From contig JAZRNL010000003.1 in assembly GCA_045648165.1 (NCBI GenBank), positions 1 to 14,591 on the forward strand: a stretch of 14,591 bases of DNA, given 5' to 3'. The translations under genes and the position numbers were made by a program. Of this stretch, positions 1-7,571 are shown piece after piece (within the stretch, counting starts at the first letter, position 1; each line of letters starts with the position of its first letter). The notes below the pieces were generated by a model. It was not told the DNA's origin. It saw only the letters and a program-made list of their open reading frames with translations, and ran no database searches. This DNA is from RGIG9115 sp045648165. Lineage in GTDB: Bacteria; Bacillota; Clostridia; UBA1381.

Positions 1-1
1 G

Positions 2-3000
2 TATAGCTTTCCCGTGGAGGCAAACAAAAAGTATTTTATATCTGCGATGATAAAACCGACGGAAGCCTGGAAGATGATGGTGCCTGTAGCATCCGGATGC
101 GGACTTCCTGCATTTTCTTCACCCCTGCTCACCAGCAAAAAGGTAGATTGGTTTAAAATAGCAAATACTATTGCTCCCACACAGACAGGAGATGCAACCT
201 TTTATATACAACGTAATTGGAATGTGAATGAAACAAATAATTTGCTTCCGTCATATTATTTAGACGATGTTGTTATTTATGAGCTTAAGCTTAAGGAAGC
301 TTCAAATCTTGTACCCGATGAGGGCGTTATTTCTGTAAACTTCCCATCAGATATAGGGCTGACTGCTGATATGATTACTCTTTCATCAGGCAACGTAACA
401 GATGTTTTATATGGAGAGGGTAACTGGAATATAGGTTATGCAAATCTTGCTGCAAATACTGCAGGAACTATAACTTTTAACATACCGGTACATAGAAACA
501 GCGACTATAACAACACTATCGATGAAAATGTCACCACTTTGAGTCAGACATTTAATTTTACAACAACAAAATCAGAGAAACAACCGATGCATTCATATTC
601 GAGCGAGCCCCGTCAGGATGTTGAAATTGTTACAACTGAGTTTAATTTCAATAACGGTGCAGTAAATTCAGTTCCTGCAGGGATTACACCAAACCCCGCA
701 GGTGTTGCAACAACAATTGCAAGAACAAATGGGATAAGCGGTGATAACGCACTTCAGGTTAAAAGTAATGCAGACATCCCTGTTTATGCAAACTTCTCGC
801 TTTCAAAGGAAGTAACTTCAGGAATAACCGATTTTTCATTTGATTATTATACTCCGACCAATGCACCCTCAAACTTTTACCTTTCAAGCGGTGGTGTATA
901 CGGAGCTTGTATTTCGATTTCAGGCTCAGGTATTGGTGTTGTAAATCCCAGTGCACAAACCATCTCTGCAGTGACGGGTATGCAACCGAATCAGCGTCAT
1001 ACAGTGGTTGCCCATATTGATATGGATAAACACGTGATAACCCTTACTGTTGATGGCAATGATGTGAAAGAAAATGGAAAGTTCAAGGAATTTCCTTTCA
1101 GAAACAACATAGCATCAATTACAGGAGGCTTCTTTGGTATAGGTAAGGCATCCGGTAAAACATTGGAAGTTGATAATTTCAAGGTGCAGACAGTTTACAA
1201 AGGTCAGACATTTATAAATGAAGGCTTTGATAAAGAAATTACAAATTCTGCTCCTTCAGCTTTTGTTAATTCAAACACAGGTACAAGCTCAGGCTCGGCA
1301 CCAAAGGTTGTTGTAAAAGCAGATGACAAAGTGGCTTCAAACGGAGTTGAATCGGGCAAGGCAATGGAGCTTACAGCGCCTACTGAATCAGATAAATTCT
1401 CACAGGCTTTTTATGAGCTTCCTTATGAATTTGAAGGCGGACTGGTAGACTTCTCTTTTGACTGGTATGCCGCAAATCGAACAGGCTCAGGTGAGGTGCA
1501 TCTTTGTGATAACGGAGTTGATATAGCAACCTTGCTTTTAGGCGGAGGCTCTGTACAGTATCATACTACAGCAAGAGTTGAAACTTTGGCGACTGTTACA
1601 GAAGGTCAGTGGCATAAAGCCGTAGTACATATGAATATCGGTAAAGGTACTTATACTATAGAAATCGACGGCACTCATTATGCAACCGAAATTCCGTTCC
1701 TAAACAGCGGAATATTTGGTGAGGTTCACATACGCCTTCATCAGTCAAATGCATCAGGAAAAACAATGCAGTTTGATAATATCAAGATTGAAAGAAAATT
1801 CCGTACTCAGAAATCAGCTTATGAAAGCTTTGAAACCGGTCTTGGTATTTTGACAGGTGCCGGCGGCGCTTTAGCAAATCGTGTGGAGGATGGCATACCT
1901 GAAGATATTTTTGAAGCAGGTAAGGCAGTTCAGATGAAGATAAATGCGTCTGCTGATACACAGATGGATTTCAATCTTCCGGAAACTCTCGGAACAGGTA
2001 TAGTTGATGTTTCATTCGATTTGTATAAATCAGAGGGAGCGCCCAGAATTCAGTTCTATCTTACAAACAGTGCAGGTGGATTTAACCCCCTCACCGTGCA
2101 GATAGCCGGTTCCGAAATTACCGGTCATTACAGCGGCACTTATTCAACTGCATTTACAGAGGGTAAGTGGCACAATGTAATGTTCCATATGAACTTTGCT
2201 ACAAAAACAGTCAGCGGTACTCTTGACGGAATTCCCATGACAAACAACGGCGAAACTGAATGGACCTTCCGTTCAGACGGTCTCAGTGACGAAACAGTTT
2301 GCGACATTGCAAAGGGATTTTTCAAGGTTGACAAGTCAGCCAACACCTCTTCGATCATACAGATTGATAACTTCAGAGTTGAAAAAAATATAACGGGAGA
2401 TCAGAAAATGACTGTTGTATTCCCTGAGGGTATGACAGAGAGCTCCACAAATAACTATGTTTACGGAGCTCCTTTTGGTGAGACCGTAAGAAACTTCATT
2501 TCTGATATTTCTGTTACACCGTCAAACTGTGAGATTTATATTATAAACAGAAATGGTGTTCGCAAAAATGAGAATGATACCATTGCTAAATATGATAGAA
2601 TTATTGTAACTCTTACTGAGGCAGGAGTTTCTAAAGAGTATGAGCTTCGCCCCACATATTCAATTGATTTCCGCGGCATTGAAATTAACGGAAACGAATA
2701 TTTTGAGGCTTCAAAGATAATTGAACCGGGTATGGCAACTGTGAGAGCAAGATTAACTAACCTCTCAACAGCTCCTATTAGCGTAAATGTATACGGCGCC
2801 ATTACAGGTGATAAGCTCTATGATGTTGAAAGTCGCTTTGGTCAGGAGATTGCAGCCGGCGGATATAAAGACTATAAGTTTGAGCTTGACATACCTGACG
2901 CAACAGACGATTTATCACTAAAGCTTATGGTGATGGATGAAAATCTTGCACCCGTAACCGAGTATGAACAAAAGCTTGTTTTTACCTCTCAGGTAACTTC

Positions 3001-4348
3001 AATGCCTAACATATTCTCCGACTATATGGTGCTTCAGAGAAAAGAGCCTGTTAATATCTTCGGCTTTGCTCCCACAGGTACACCTATTAATGTAACATTC
3101 GGCGAGTACTCTGCATCAGGCACAGCTGCAGGCGGTAAATTCCTTGTTCAGCTCCCTGCAATGGAAGCTACAAACGTTGGCAAAGACTTGGTTGTAACTG
3201 CAGGTGATGAAACATTCACATATGAAAATGTAGTTGTTGGTGAAGTTTTATTCGGTTCAGGCCAGTCCAATATGGAGCAGGCACTGAGCTGGGAAACAAG
3301 CGGCAGAAACCTTGGTCAGCTTACCAACCTCAGATATTTCTCAGTAGCTAAAGTTTATTCAACAGCAGGCAGGGTAGACGGTGGCGTCGCAGAAGGCTGG
3401 ACACCTGTAAATTCATCAAACTGGACTTCAGTTTCTGCGCTTATGCATTGTACTGTTTACCACCTCAGAGACCTTGGCATCATAGACGAGAGCATCCCCG
3501 TAGGTATTATAAACTGCTCATGGGGCGGAACAGGTATCGGAATGTGGATGAGTGCAGATGCGCTTGAAAGTGCACCTGTAGATTCTATTCAGAAATATTA
3601 TGAAAGATATCTGAACAGCGTTGCTGATTCAAAGGGAATAAGACAAACAGACCTCTTCTCTGCAATGGCAAAATCTGTTACTCCTTACACCGTGAAATCG
3701 GCAGTATGGTATCAGGGCGAAAATGATGCAAACGTTCTTTTATATAATGAATATATGGATAGAATGGTAGCAGATATGAGAGCAGAATTCGGTAAGGATG
3801 TTCCTTATTTCTCAATTCAGCTTCCCGGATTTAATCTTGACAACTGGAAACAGTTCAGACTTACCCAGTGGAAGTCACACGACCCTGAAAACGGAATTAA
3901 CGTTATTGTAACAAACGACACAGGCGATGTGAGCGACATTCATCCTCATGATAAGGCAATACTTGGTGAGAGAATTGCACGTCAGATGGCTAAGAATGTG
4001 TACGGTATAGATATGCCATACACAGGCCCCGTATATAAGAGTGCGGCTGTTAACGGAAACGCAGTTACAGTTTCATTCGATTTTGTAAACGACGAAATTC
4101 ACGGCGGACTCTGCTCATTGGCAAGCGACGGCACAAGCCTCCCGAGCTTTGAGCTTTCGGCAGACGGAAAAACATGGCATACTGCAACCGCAACAATCAG
4201 CGGTGATAGCCTTGTGCTGACCTCTGCAAATGTATCAGCGCCCACTCACGTGCGTTACGGATACGTTACAGGACCCGTTAAGAGCCTCGGTACAAATTCA
4301 AATGGAGTTAAACTCCCCCTCGCACCTTTCTTAGAGGCAATTAACTAA
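2..4348 (+). CDS. Large multimodular secreted sialate O-acetylesterase-like (SASA/SGNH) protein, 5' end outside the window
   Basis: The frame is open to the left edge (codons Y-S-F-P precede the GTG at 14), so this GTG is probably internal and the signal peptide lies upstream. Numbering here counts the GTG at 14 as residue 1. Residues 1-95 look like a carbohydrate-binding beta-sandwich ending in YYLDDVVIYEL. Three tandem LamG/concanavalin-like modules follow at about 210-397, 399-597 and 601-793, each ending in a (V/F/I)DN(F/I)K/R-V/I-E/Q signature. An Ig-like linker spans about 795-990. The C-terminal esterase carries GSGQSNM with nucleophile Ser1085, WYQGEND at 1232-1238, and Asp1308/His1310 in DIHP, so all SGNH/SASA blocks are intact. 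The family removes O-acetyl groups from sialic acids or related glycans; the substrate here is inferred only. The N-terminal modules probably tether the enzyme to glycans. The gene ends just before a strong terminator. Confidence is high for the esterase domain and moderate for the N-terminal module names. Confidence 0.9.
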   Translation, partial: YSFPVEANKKYFISAMIKPTEAWKMMVPVASGCGLPAFSSPLLTSKKVDWFKIANTIAPTQTGDATFYIQRNWNVNETNNLLPSYYLDDVVIYELKLKEASNLVPDEGVISVNFPSDIGLTADMITLSSGNVTDVLYGEGNWNIGYANLAANTAGTITFNIPVHRNSDYNNTIDENVTTLSQTFNFTTTKSEKQPMHSYSSEPRQDVEIVTTEFNFNNGAVNSVPAGITPNPAGVATTIARTNGISGDNALQVKSNADIPVYANFSLSKEVTSGITDFSFDYYTPTNAPSNFYLSSGGVYGACISISGSGIGVVNPSAQTISAVTGMQPNQRHTVVAHIDMDKHVITLTVDGNDVKENGKFKEFPFRNNIASITGGFFGIGKASGKTLEVDNFKVQTVYKGQTFINEGFDKEITNSAPSAFVNSNTGTSSGSAPKVVVKADDKVASNGVESGKAMELTAPTESDKFSQAFYELPYEFEGGLVDFSFDWYAANRTGSGEVHLCDNGVDIATLLLGGGSVQYHTTARVETLATVTEGQWHKAVVHMNIGKGTYTIEIDGTHYATEIPFLNSGIFGEVHIRLHQSNASGKTMQFDNIKIERKFRTQKSAYESFETGLGILTGAGGALANRVEDGIPEDIFEAGKAVQMKINASADTQMDFNLPETLGTGIVDVSFDLYKSEGAPRIQFYLTNSAGGFNPLTVQIAGSEITGHYSGTYSTAFTEGKWHNVMFHMNFATKTVSGTLDGIPMTNNGETEWTFRSDGLSDETVCDIAKGFFKVDKSANTSSIIQIDNFRVEKNITGDQKMTVVFPEGMTESSTNNYVYGAPFGETVRNFISDISVTPSNCEIYIINRNGVRKNENDTIAKYDRIIVTLTEAGVSKEYELRPTYSIDFRGIEINGNEYFEASKIIEPGMATVRARLTNLSTAPISVNVYGAITGDKLYDVESRFGQEIAAGGYKDYKFELDIPDATDDLSLKLMVMDENLAPVTEYEQKLVFTSQVTSMPNIFSDYMVLQRKEPVNIFGFAPTGTPINVTFGEYSASGTAAGGKFLVQLPAMEATNVGKDLVVTAGDETFTYENVVVGEVLFGSGQSNMEQALSWETSGRNLGQLTNLRYFSVAKVYSTAGRVDGGVAEGWTPVNSSNWTSVSALMHCTVYHLRDLGIIDESIPVGIINCSWGGTGIGMWMSADALESAPVDSIQKYYERYLNSVADSKGIRQTDLFSAMAKSVTPYTVKSAVWYQGENDANVLLYNEYMDRMVADMRAEFGKDVPYFSIQLPGFNLDNWKQFRLTQWKSHDPENGINVIVTNDTGDVSDIHPHDKAILGERIARQMAKNVYGIDMPYTGPVYKSAAVNGNAVTVSFDFVNDEIHGGLCSLASDGTSLPSFELSADGKTWHTATATISGDSLVLTSANVSAPTHVRYGYVTGPVKSLGTNSNGVKLPLAPFLEAIN

Positions 4349-4354
4349 ATAACA

Positions 4355-4391
4355 AAAAATGGATGAGATATATTCGGTCTCATCCATTTTT
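4355..4391 (+). terminator. Rho-independent terminator of the esterase gene
   Basis: A perfect 14-bp stem (AAAAATGGATGAGA at 4355-4368, complement at 4378-4391) encloses a 9-nt loop and ends in a T run. It begins 7 nt after the TAA of the esterase gene. The A-run on the left arm makes it able to work on the minus strand as well. Confidence 0.85.
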
Positions 4392-4502
4392 GCGTTGTTA
4401 TTCAAGTTCATTTACAAAGTAAACATTGAAGTTATGACATTCATAAGCTGAGTCTGTTCCTATTCTTCAGGCGTTTGCCTGAATTGCACCTTGAGGCTAT
4501 TT

Positions 4503-4697
4503 TCAAGTATGAATTTGTTTTATTAAAGCAAAGGAGATAGCAGAGAGGAACTGCTGGGAGTAAATGTGAACGCCGAAAATCATATTCCCGTTTATCTGGA
4601 TAGCTGTGAGAACTTTACCTGCTATAACGGATGAACCGAATCCTATAAGTGCGCTTATGCAGTTTTTAATTGCCATTGCCTGGCTTATATACTCCGG
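4503..4697 (-). pseudogene. C-terminal remnant of an MFS-type permease
   Basis: Minus-strand translation gives 64 residues ending at a TGA, beginning PEYISQAMAIKNCISAL and containing GFGSSVIAGKV, NGNMIFGVHIYSQQ and FLSAISFALI. The pattern of small residues and alternating hydrophobic stretches resembles the last two membrane segments of clostridial major-facilitator permeases, as I remember that family. Directly upstream in frame is a stop (TAG, plus-strand 4698-4700), and further upstream in this frame there are more stops and no transporter-like sequence, so the N-terminal bulk of the gene is missing. No start codon or ribosome site fits the fragment. Codon usage and residue pattern look genuinely coding, which separates it from random open frame. 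The assignment rests on recognition by eye. Confidence 0.5.
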
Positions 4698-4889
4698 CTA
4701 AACACAGTACATTGAACAAGGTACGGTGCAATCTATCTATCCAAAATCCATAAAATTCATTTTCCGTTTATAATAGCGCCTCTCTATCAATTTAATTTTA
4801 TTATATATTCCGTGGAGTATCACGTCAATAATAATCAATTATTAACTAAAATATCAACACACTTTGTGGAAATAAATTATAAAAACCGG

Positions 4890-4918
4890 TTGACAATATC
4901 CAGTGAATTGTATATAAT
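4890..4918 (+). promoter_or_regulatory. Consensus SigA promoter upstream of the activase gene
   Basis: TTGACA (4890-4895), a 17-nt spacer and TATAAT (4913-4918) match the housekeeping consensus exactly. Transcription would begin near 4925, giving a leader of about 180 nt before the ATG at 5103. That leader contains broken reading frames and no recognised riboswitch. Confidence 0.85.
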
Positions 4919-4951
4919 ACAACCGATGATTGACATATAAGGGTAAGACTT

Positions 4952-5106
4952 ATGAAAGAATGATTGATTGCTCTTTCTGATTCCCGTATTAAGAACGGAA
5001 TATTCGTGGTTGATAACAGGGTGTTTAAAAAACTAAGGGAATTACACCTACGGAGTACAGAATAAACGGCAAGAAAAGTTTTGACGGGAAGGATGATTTA
5101 AAATGA
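4952..5106 (+). pseudogene. Frame-broken coding remnant in the activase leader
   Basis: An ATG at 4952 with an AAGGG-like site before it meets a TGA after three codons. The same frame then reads on without a stop to about 5021-5032 (ending D-N-R-V-F-K-K). A one-base shift in the six-A run at 5027-5032 moves it into a frame reading TKGITPTEYRINGKK and stopping at TGA 5104-5106, which overlaps the ATG of the activase gene. The junction RVFKK/TKGITPTEYR resembles the end of an AraC/XylS DNA-binding domain (typically RVFKK..G.TPTEYR). The segment before it does not match that domain well, so another origin or chance is possible. The gene looks inactive because of the early stop and the shift. Confidence 0.3.
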
Positions 5107-6008
5107 TAAAAGGAACAGTTTTTAATATTCAGAAATTTTCAGTAAACGACGGACCCGGGATACGCACAACAGTTTTTCTTAAGGGTTGTCCTTTAAGATG
5201 CCTTTGGTGTCACAATCCGGAATCGAAATCTGCAAAGCCTGAAATATTCTACAATGCAAGAAAATGTATCGGTTGCGGGAAATGCGCGGTTGTATGTGAG
5301 TACGAATGTCACAGGTTCGAAACGGGGGAACACGTTTTTGAAAGAGATAACTGCACGGCTTGCGGGAAATGCGTTGAGGCATGCTCTCCTCAAGCGCTTG
5401 AGTTGGCAGGCACAGAAAAAACTGTTGACGAGGTTATAGCAGACGTTTTAAAGGACAAAGCTTTTTATGATAATTCCGGCGGCGGAATAACCATATCTGG
5501 CGGCGAGCCTATGTTCCAGTTTGAATTTACATATGAGCTTTTAAAGGAAGCAAAGAATAAAGGGCTTCATACCTGTATCGAAACTTGCGGATATGCAAGA
5601 GAAGAGGACTACAAAAAAATAAGTGAGCTTGTTGATATTTTCCTTTTTGACTATAAGGAAACAGACCCTGGAAAGCATAAGGAATTCACAGGGGTGTCAA
5701 ATGAGCTTATTTTAAAAAATCTTAAGATGCTCGATGAGCTTGGATGTAAAACGGTGCTAAGGTGTCCCATAATCCCTACCTTGAACAATAGGGACGACCA
5801 TTTTGAGGGCATTGCAATAACTGCAAACAGCCTTAAAAATGTACTGGAAATAAACATCGAGCCATACCATCCTTTAGGCTCCGGCAAATCCGAAATGCTG
5901 GGTAAGGATTATGCTTTTAAAGATTTATCTTTTACCGATAACGGTGAGGTTGAACAGTGGATGGAAAAAATCAGAAAGCATACTGATGTAGAGGTTAAAA
6001 AAGCATAA
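5103..6008 (+). CDS. Glycyl-radical enzyme activating protein (radical SAM, PflA-like) with two extra Fe-S clusters
   Basis: A 301-residue radical-SAM activase. It reductively cleaves S-adenosylmethionine with a [4Fe-4S] cluster and installs the glycyl radical on a partner enzyme in the anaerobic cytoplasm. The N-terminus DGPGIRTTVFLKGCPLRC carries the signature CxxxCxxC (Cys29, 33, 36), followed by WCHNPES. A ferredoxin-like insert supplies CxxCxxC(x)3C at 55-65 and again at 85-95, the layout of activases for dehydratase- and decarboxylase-type glycyl radical enzymes rather than short PflA. SGGEP lies at 133-137 (SAM binding). In the first insert motif the residue after the fourth Cys is Glu rather than the usual Pro, and another Cys follows at 69. 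GGAAGG sits 9-10 nt before the ATG. No partner glycyl radical enzyme lies in the window, so the substrate is unknown. The gene is monocistronic here. Confidence 0.9.
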   Translation: MIKGTVFNIQKFSVNDGPGIRTTVFLKGCPLRCLWCHNPESKSAKPEIFYNARKCIGCGKCAVVCEYECHRFETGEHVFERDNCTACGKCVEACSPQALELAGTEKTVDEVIADVLKDKAFYDNSGGGITISGGEPMFQFEFTYELLKEAKNKGLHTCIETCGYAREEDYKKISELVDIFLFDYKETDPGKHKEFTGVSNELILKNLKMLDELGCKTVLRCPIIPTLNNRDDHFEGIAITANSLKNVLEINIEPYHPLGSGKSEMLGKDYAFKDLSFTDNGEVEQWMEKIRKHTDVEVKKA

Positions 6009-6148
6009 ATTTATATAAAAGGGACAGTACGTAAGTATATATTCCCACATACGGAAGTTCAAAGTATGTTACTCGTTTTTTCATAGTATAGCTCCCAACA
6101 AAATATAAAAGTAAATTAAGAGAAATTAAATAAGAAAATATTTATAGC

Positions 6149-6179
6149 AAAAGGTCGCAGAAAAGTGCGGCCTTTTTTT
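6149..6179 (+). terminator. Rho-independent terminator after the activase gene
   Basis: Stem AAAAGGTCGC (6149-6158) pairs with GCGGCCTTTT (from 6167) with one G-T wobble. The loop is 8 nt and the arm runs into seven T. It lies 140 nt after the activase stop and no other gene ends nearby. Confidence 0.8.
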
Positions 6180-6298
6180 ACTTTTAATGTAAAACTTTAT
6201 AAATTTTGTGTTAGAAATCTGAAAAATTGGTTATATATAAAATAGTTGAGTTTAAATGTAGTTTATTCACACATTTTTGTATCCCGGGAGGAATTTTA

Positions 6299-6499
6299 AT
6301 GGCAATTACTTTGAATGCAGATAAAGAAATAGTCAAGACCGTTAAAGAGGGCCTTAAAGCAACAGGCGGCTATTGCCCCTGCCGACTGGAGAGAACGAAA
6401 GAGAACATATGTATGTGTGAGGAGTTCAAAAATCAGATTAAGGACCCGGATTTTGAAGGCTACTGCCACTGCATGCTATATTATAAATCCAAGGAGTAG
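6299..6499 (+). CDS. Ferredoxin-thioredoxin reductase catalytic-chain-like protein
   Basis: A 66-residue cysteine-rich protein with the three signature pairs of the FTR catalytic chain: CPC (26-28), CMC (38-40) and CHC (56-58). In the chloroplast enzyme four of these cysteines bind a [4Fe-4S] cluster and two form the disulfide that reduces thioredoxin with ferredoxin electrons. Here the spacing is CPC-X9-CMC-X15-CHC, unlike the plant/cyanobacterial CPC-X16-CPC-X8-CHC, so this is a divergent short form without the variable subunit. The ATG at 6299 is chosen because GGGAGG (6286-6291) lies 7 nt before it; an upstream in-frame extension has no ribosome site. The thioredoxin gene starts 6 nt after its stop, with its own AAGGAG embedded in the end of this gene, which supports translational coupling and a partner relationship. 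No clear promoter was found in 6180-6285. Confidence 0.85.
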   Translation: MAITLNADKEIVKTVKEGLKATGGYCPCRLERTKENICMCEEFKNQIKDPDFEGYCHCMLYYKSKE

Positions 6500-6505
6500 A
6501 TAGAT

Positions 6506-6817
6506 ATGTCAGAAATAATAATTACAAAAGAAAACTTTGCCCAAGAGGTTTTAGACTCAGATAAGCCCGTTATAGTTGATTTTTGGGCAACCTGGTGTGG
6601 ACCCTGTAAGATGCTGGCGCCTGTTCTTTCCCAAATTGCAGAGGAGAGAGCCGATATAAAGGTGGGTAAGGTAAATATAGACGAGGAACCGGAACTTGCT
6701 ACGGAGTTCAGGATAGTAAGTATTCCCACAGTAATGCTCTTCAAAGACGGAAAGTCAGTTCAGACTGAAATAGGCTATCGTTCAAAAGAACAGCTTATGG
6801 AAGCCTTTAACTTATAA
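6506..6817 (+). CDS. trxA: Thioredoxin
   Basis: A 103-residue cytoplasmic thioredoxin of normal length. The redox site WCGPCK has Cys31 and Cys34, preceded by DFWATW, and the cis-proline is Pro74 in SIPT. It reduces disulfides in client proteins. Its immediate neighbours, an FTR-like protein upstream and rubrerythrin downstream, suggest that it receives electrons from ferredoxin through the FTR-like partner and passes them into the peroxide defence pathway. No NADPH-dependent thioredoxin reductase lies in the window. The ribosome site AAGGAG lies inside the preceding gene. Confidence 0.95.
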   Translation: MSEIIITKENFAQEVLDSDKPVIVDFWATWCGPCKMLAPVLSQIAEERADIKVGKVNIDEEPELATEFRIVSIPTVMLFKDGKSVQTEIGYRSKEQLMEAFNL

Positions 6818-6841
6818 TTCAAATCTCAGGAGGATTAAAAA

Positions 6842-7378
6842 ATGAACAAGTATGAAGGAACACAAACCGAGAAGAATTTAAGAGCCGCTTTTTCAGGTGA
6901 GTCAGAGGCGCGGAATAAGTACACATATTTTGCTTCAAAGGCAAAAAAAGAAGGCTTTGAGCAAATAGCTGCACTGTTCCAGAAAACTGCCGACAACGAA
7001 AAAGAACATGCAAAGATGTGGTTCAAGGAATTAAACGGTATCGGCGATACTGAGCATAATCTCGAAAATGCCGCAGAGGGCGAGAACTACGAATGGACAG
7101 ATATGTATGCCGGCTTTGCAGAAACAGCCGAAAAGGAAGGTTTCATAGAGCTTGCAGCTAAGTTCCGTATGGTAGCCGCAATCGAAAAGGAGCACGAAGA
7201 ACGCTATAGAGCTCTTCTTAATAATGTAAAAACAAAGCAGGTATTTGAAAAGAGTGAGGTTAAGGTATGGGAATGCCGCAATTGCGGTCATATTATCACA
7301 GGTACAAAAGCACCCGAAAAATGTCCTGTATGCGACCATCCTCAGAGTTATTTTGAAATTAATGCAAAGAACTATTAA
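6842..7378 (+). CDS. rbr: Rubrerythrin (diiron peroxidase with C-terminal rubredoxin domain)
   Basis: A 178-residue protein that reduces hydrogen peroxide in anaerobes. The ferritin-like four-helix part holds the diiron ligands Glu20, Glu53 and His56 (NEKEH), Glu94 and Glu97, and Glu115 and His118 (AIEKEH). The C-terminal rubredoxin domain has Cys145/148 and Cys161/164 (CRNCG, CPVC), binding one iron that feeds electrons to the diiron site. All ligands expected of a classical rubrerythrin are present. AGGAGG (6828-6833) lies 8 nt before the ATG, and the gap to thioredoxin is 24 nt, so it is the last gene of the three-gene unit. Confidence 0.95.
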   Translation: MNKYEGTQTEKNLRAAFSGESEARNKYTYFASKAKKEGFEQIAALFQKTADNEKEHAKMWFKELNGIGDTEHNLENAAEGENYEWTDMYAGFAETAEKEGFIELAAKFRMVAAIEKEHEERYRALLNNVKTKQVFEKSEVKVWECRNCGHIITGTKAPEKCPVCDHPQSYFEINAKNY

Positions 7379-7457
7379 TACTTGCGTTGATTGAGTAGCT
7401 CATAGATAAAAATCTGTCAAGAGATTTTAATATGTCGCTGATGCAAAGAGTGTTATA

Positions 7458-7501
7458 TTTTGTAGGGACAGATGAAGGAATCTGTCCCTACAAAATTTTT
7501 G
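7458..7501 (+). terminator. Strong terminator of the FTR-Trx-rubrerythrin unit
   Basis: A perfect 16-bp stem (TTTTGTAGGGACAGAT at 7458-7473, complement at 7480-7495) has a 6-nt loop GAAGGA and ends in a T run. It lies 80 nt past the rubrerythrin stop. A weaker 7-bp hairpin (7409-7428) precedes it. The core GTAGGGACAG...CTGTCCCTAC is symmetrical, so it could instead be a small palindromic repeat reused as a terminator. Confidence 0.75.
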
Positions 7502-7541
7502 TCATTAATTTAATAAAATCATATGCGGTTGAAGCAAAACA

Positions 7542-7567
7542 AAAGCGACGTTTTAAGACGTCGCTTT
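7542..7567 (-). terminator. Terminator of the sigma/anti-sigma unit
   Basis: A perfect 10-bp stem (AAAGCGACGT 7542-7551, complement 7558-7567) with a 6-nt loop starts 5 nt after the anti-sigma stop. Read on the minus strand it runs into TTTTGTTTT. It faces the rubrerythrin terminator, as expected between converging genes. Confidence 0.75.
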
Positions 7568-7571
7568 GTTT

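Larger units (their letters stand above)
4392..5102. other. Gene-poor intergenic stretch with decayed fragments
   Basis: No intact gene was found in these roughly 700 bases. The stretch holds a perfect short hairpin (arms TTCAGGC 4466-4472 and GCCTGAA 4477-4483, 4-nt loop, no T run), an MFS permease remnant on the minus strand (4503-4697), an AT-rich section with no recognisable content (about 4700-4885), a consensus promoter (4890-4918) and frame-broken coding remnants (4952-5106). It looks like a region eroded by gene loss. Confidence 0.6.

Noticed and set aside
4466..4483. Short perfect hairpin TTCAGGC/GCCTGAA as a terminator
   Set aside because: It has no T run on either side and no gene ends there except the permease remnant.
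6206..6241. Promoter for the FTR-Trx-rubrerythrin unit (TTGTGT and TATATA/TATAAA-like)
   Set aside because: Spacing and -35 match are poor in every combination tried; no site could be called.
6227..6298. Upstream in-frame extension of the FTR-like protein
   Set aside because: The extension has no ribosome site, while GGGAGG precedes the ATG at 6299 with correct spacing.
7031..7339. 102-codon minus-strand frame inside rubrerythrin
   Set aside because: It lies entirely inside a well-supported gene and shows no protein features; a shadow frame.
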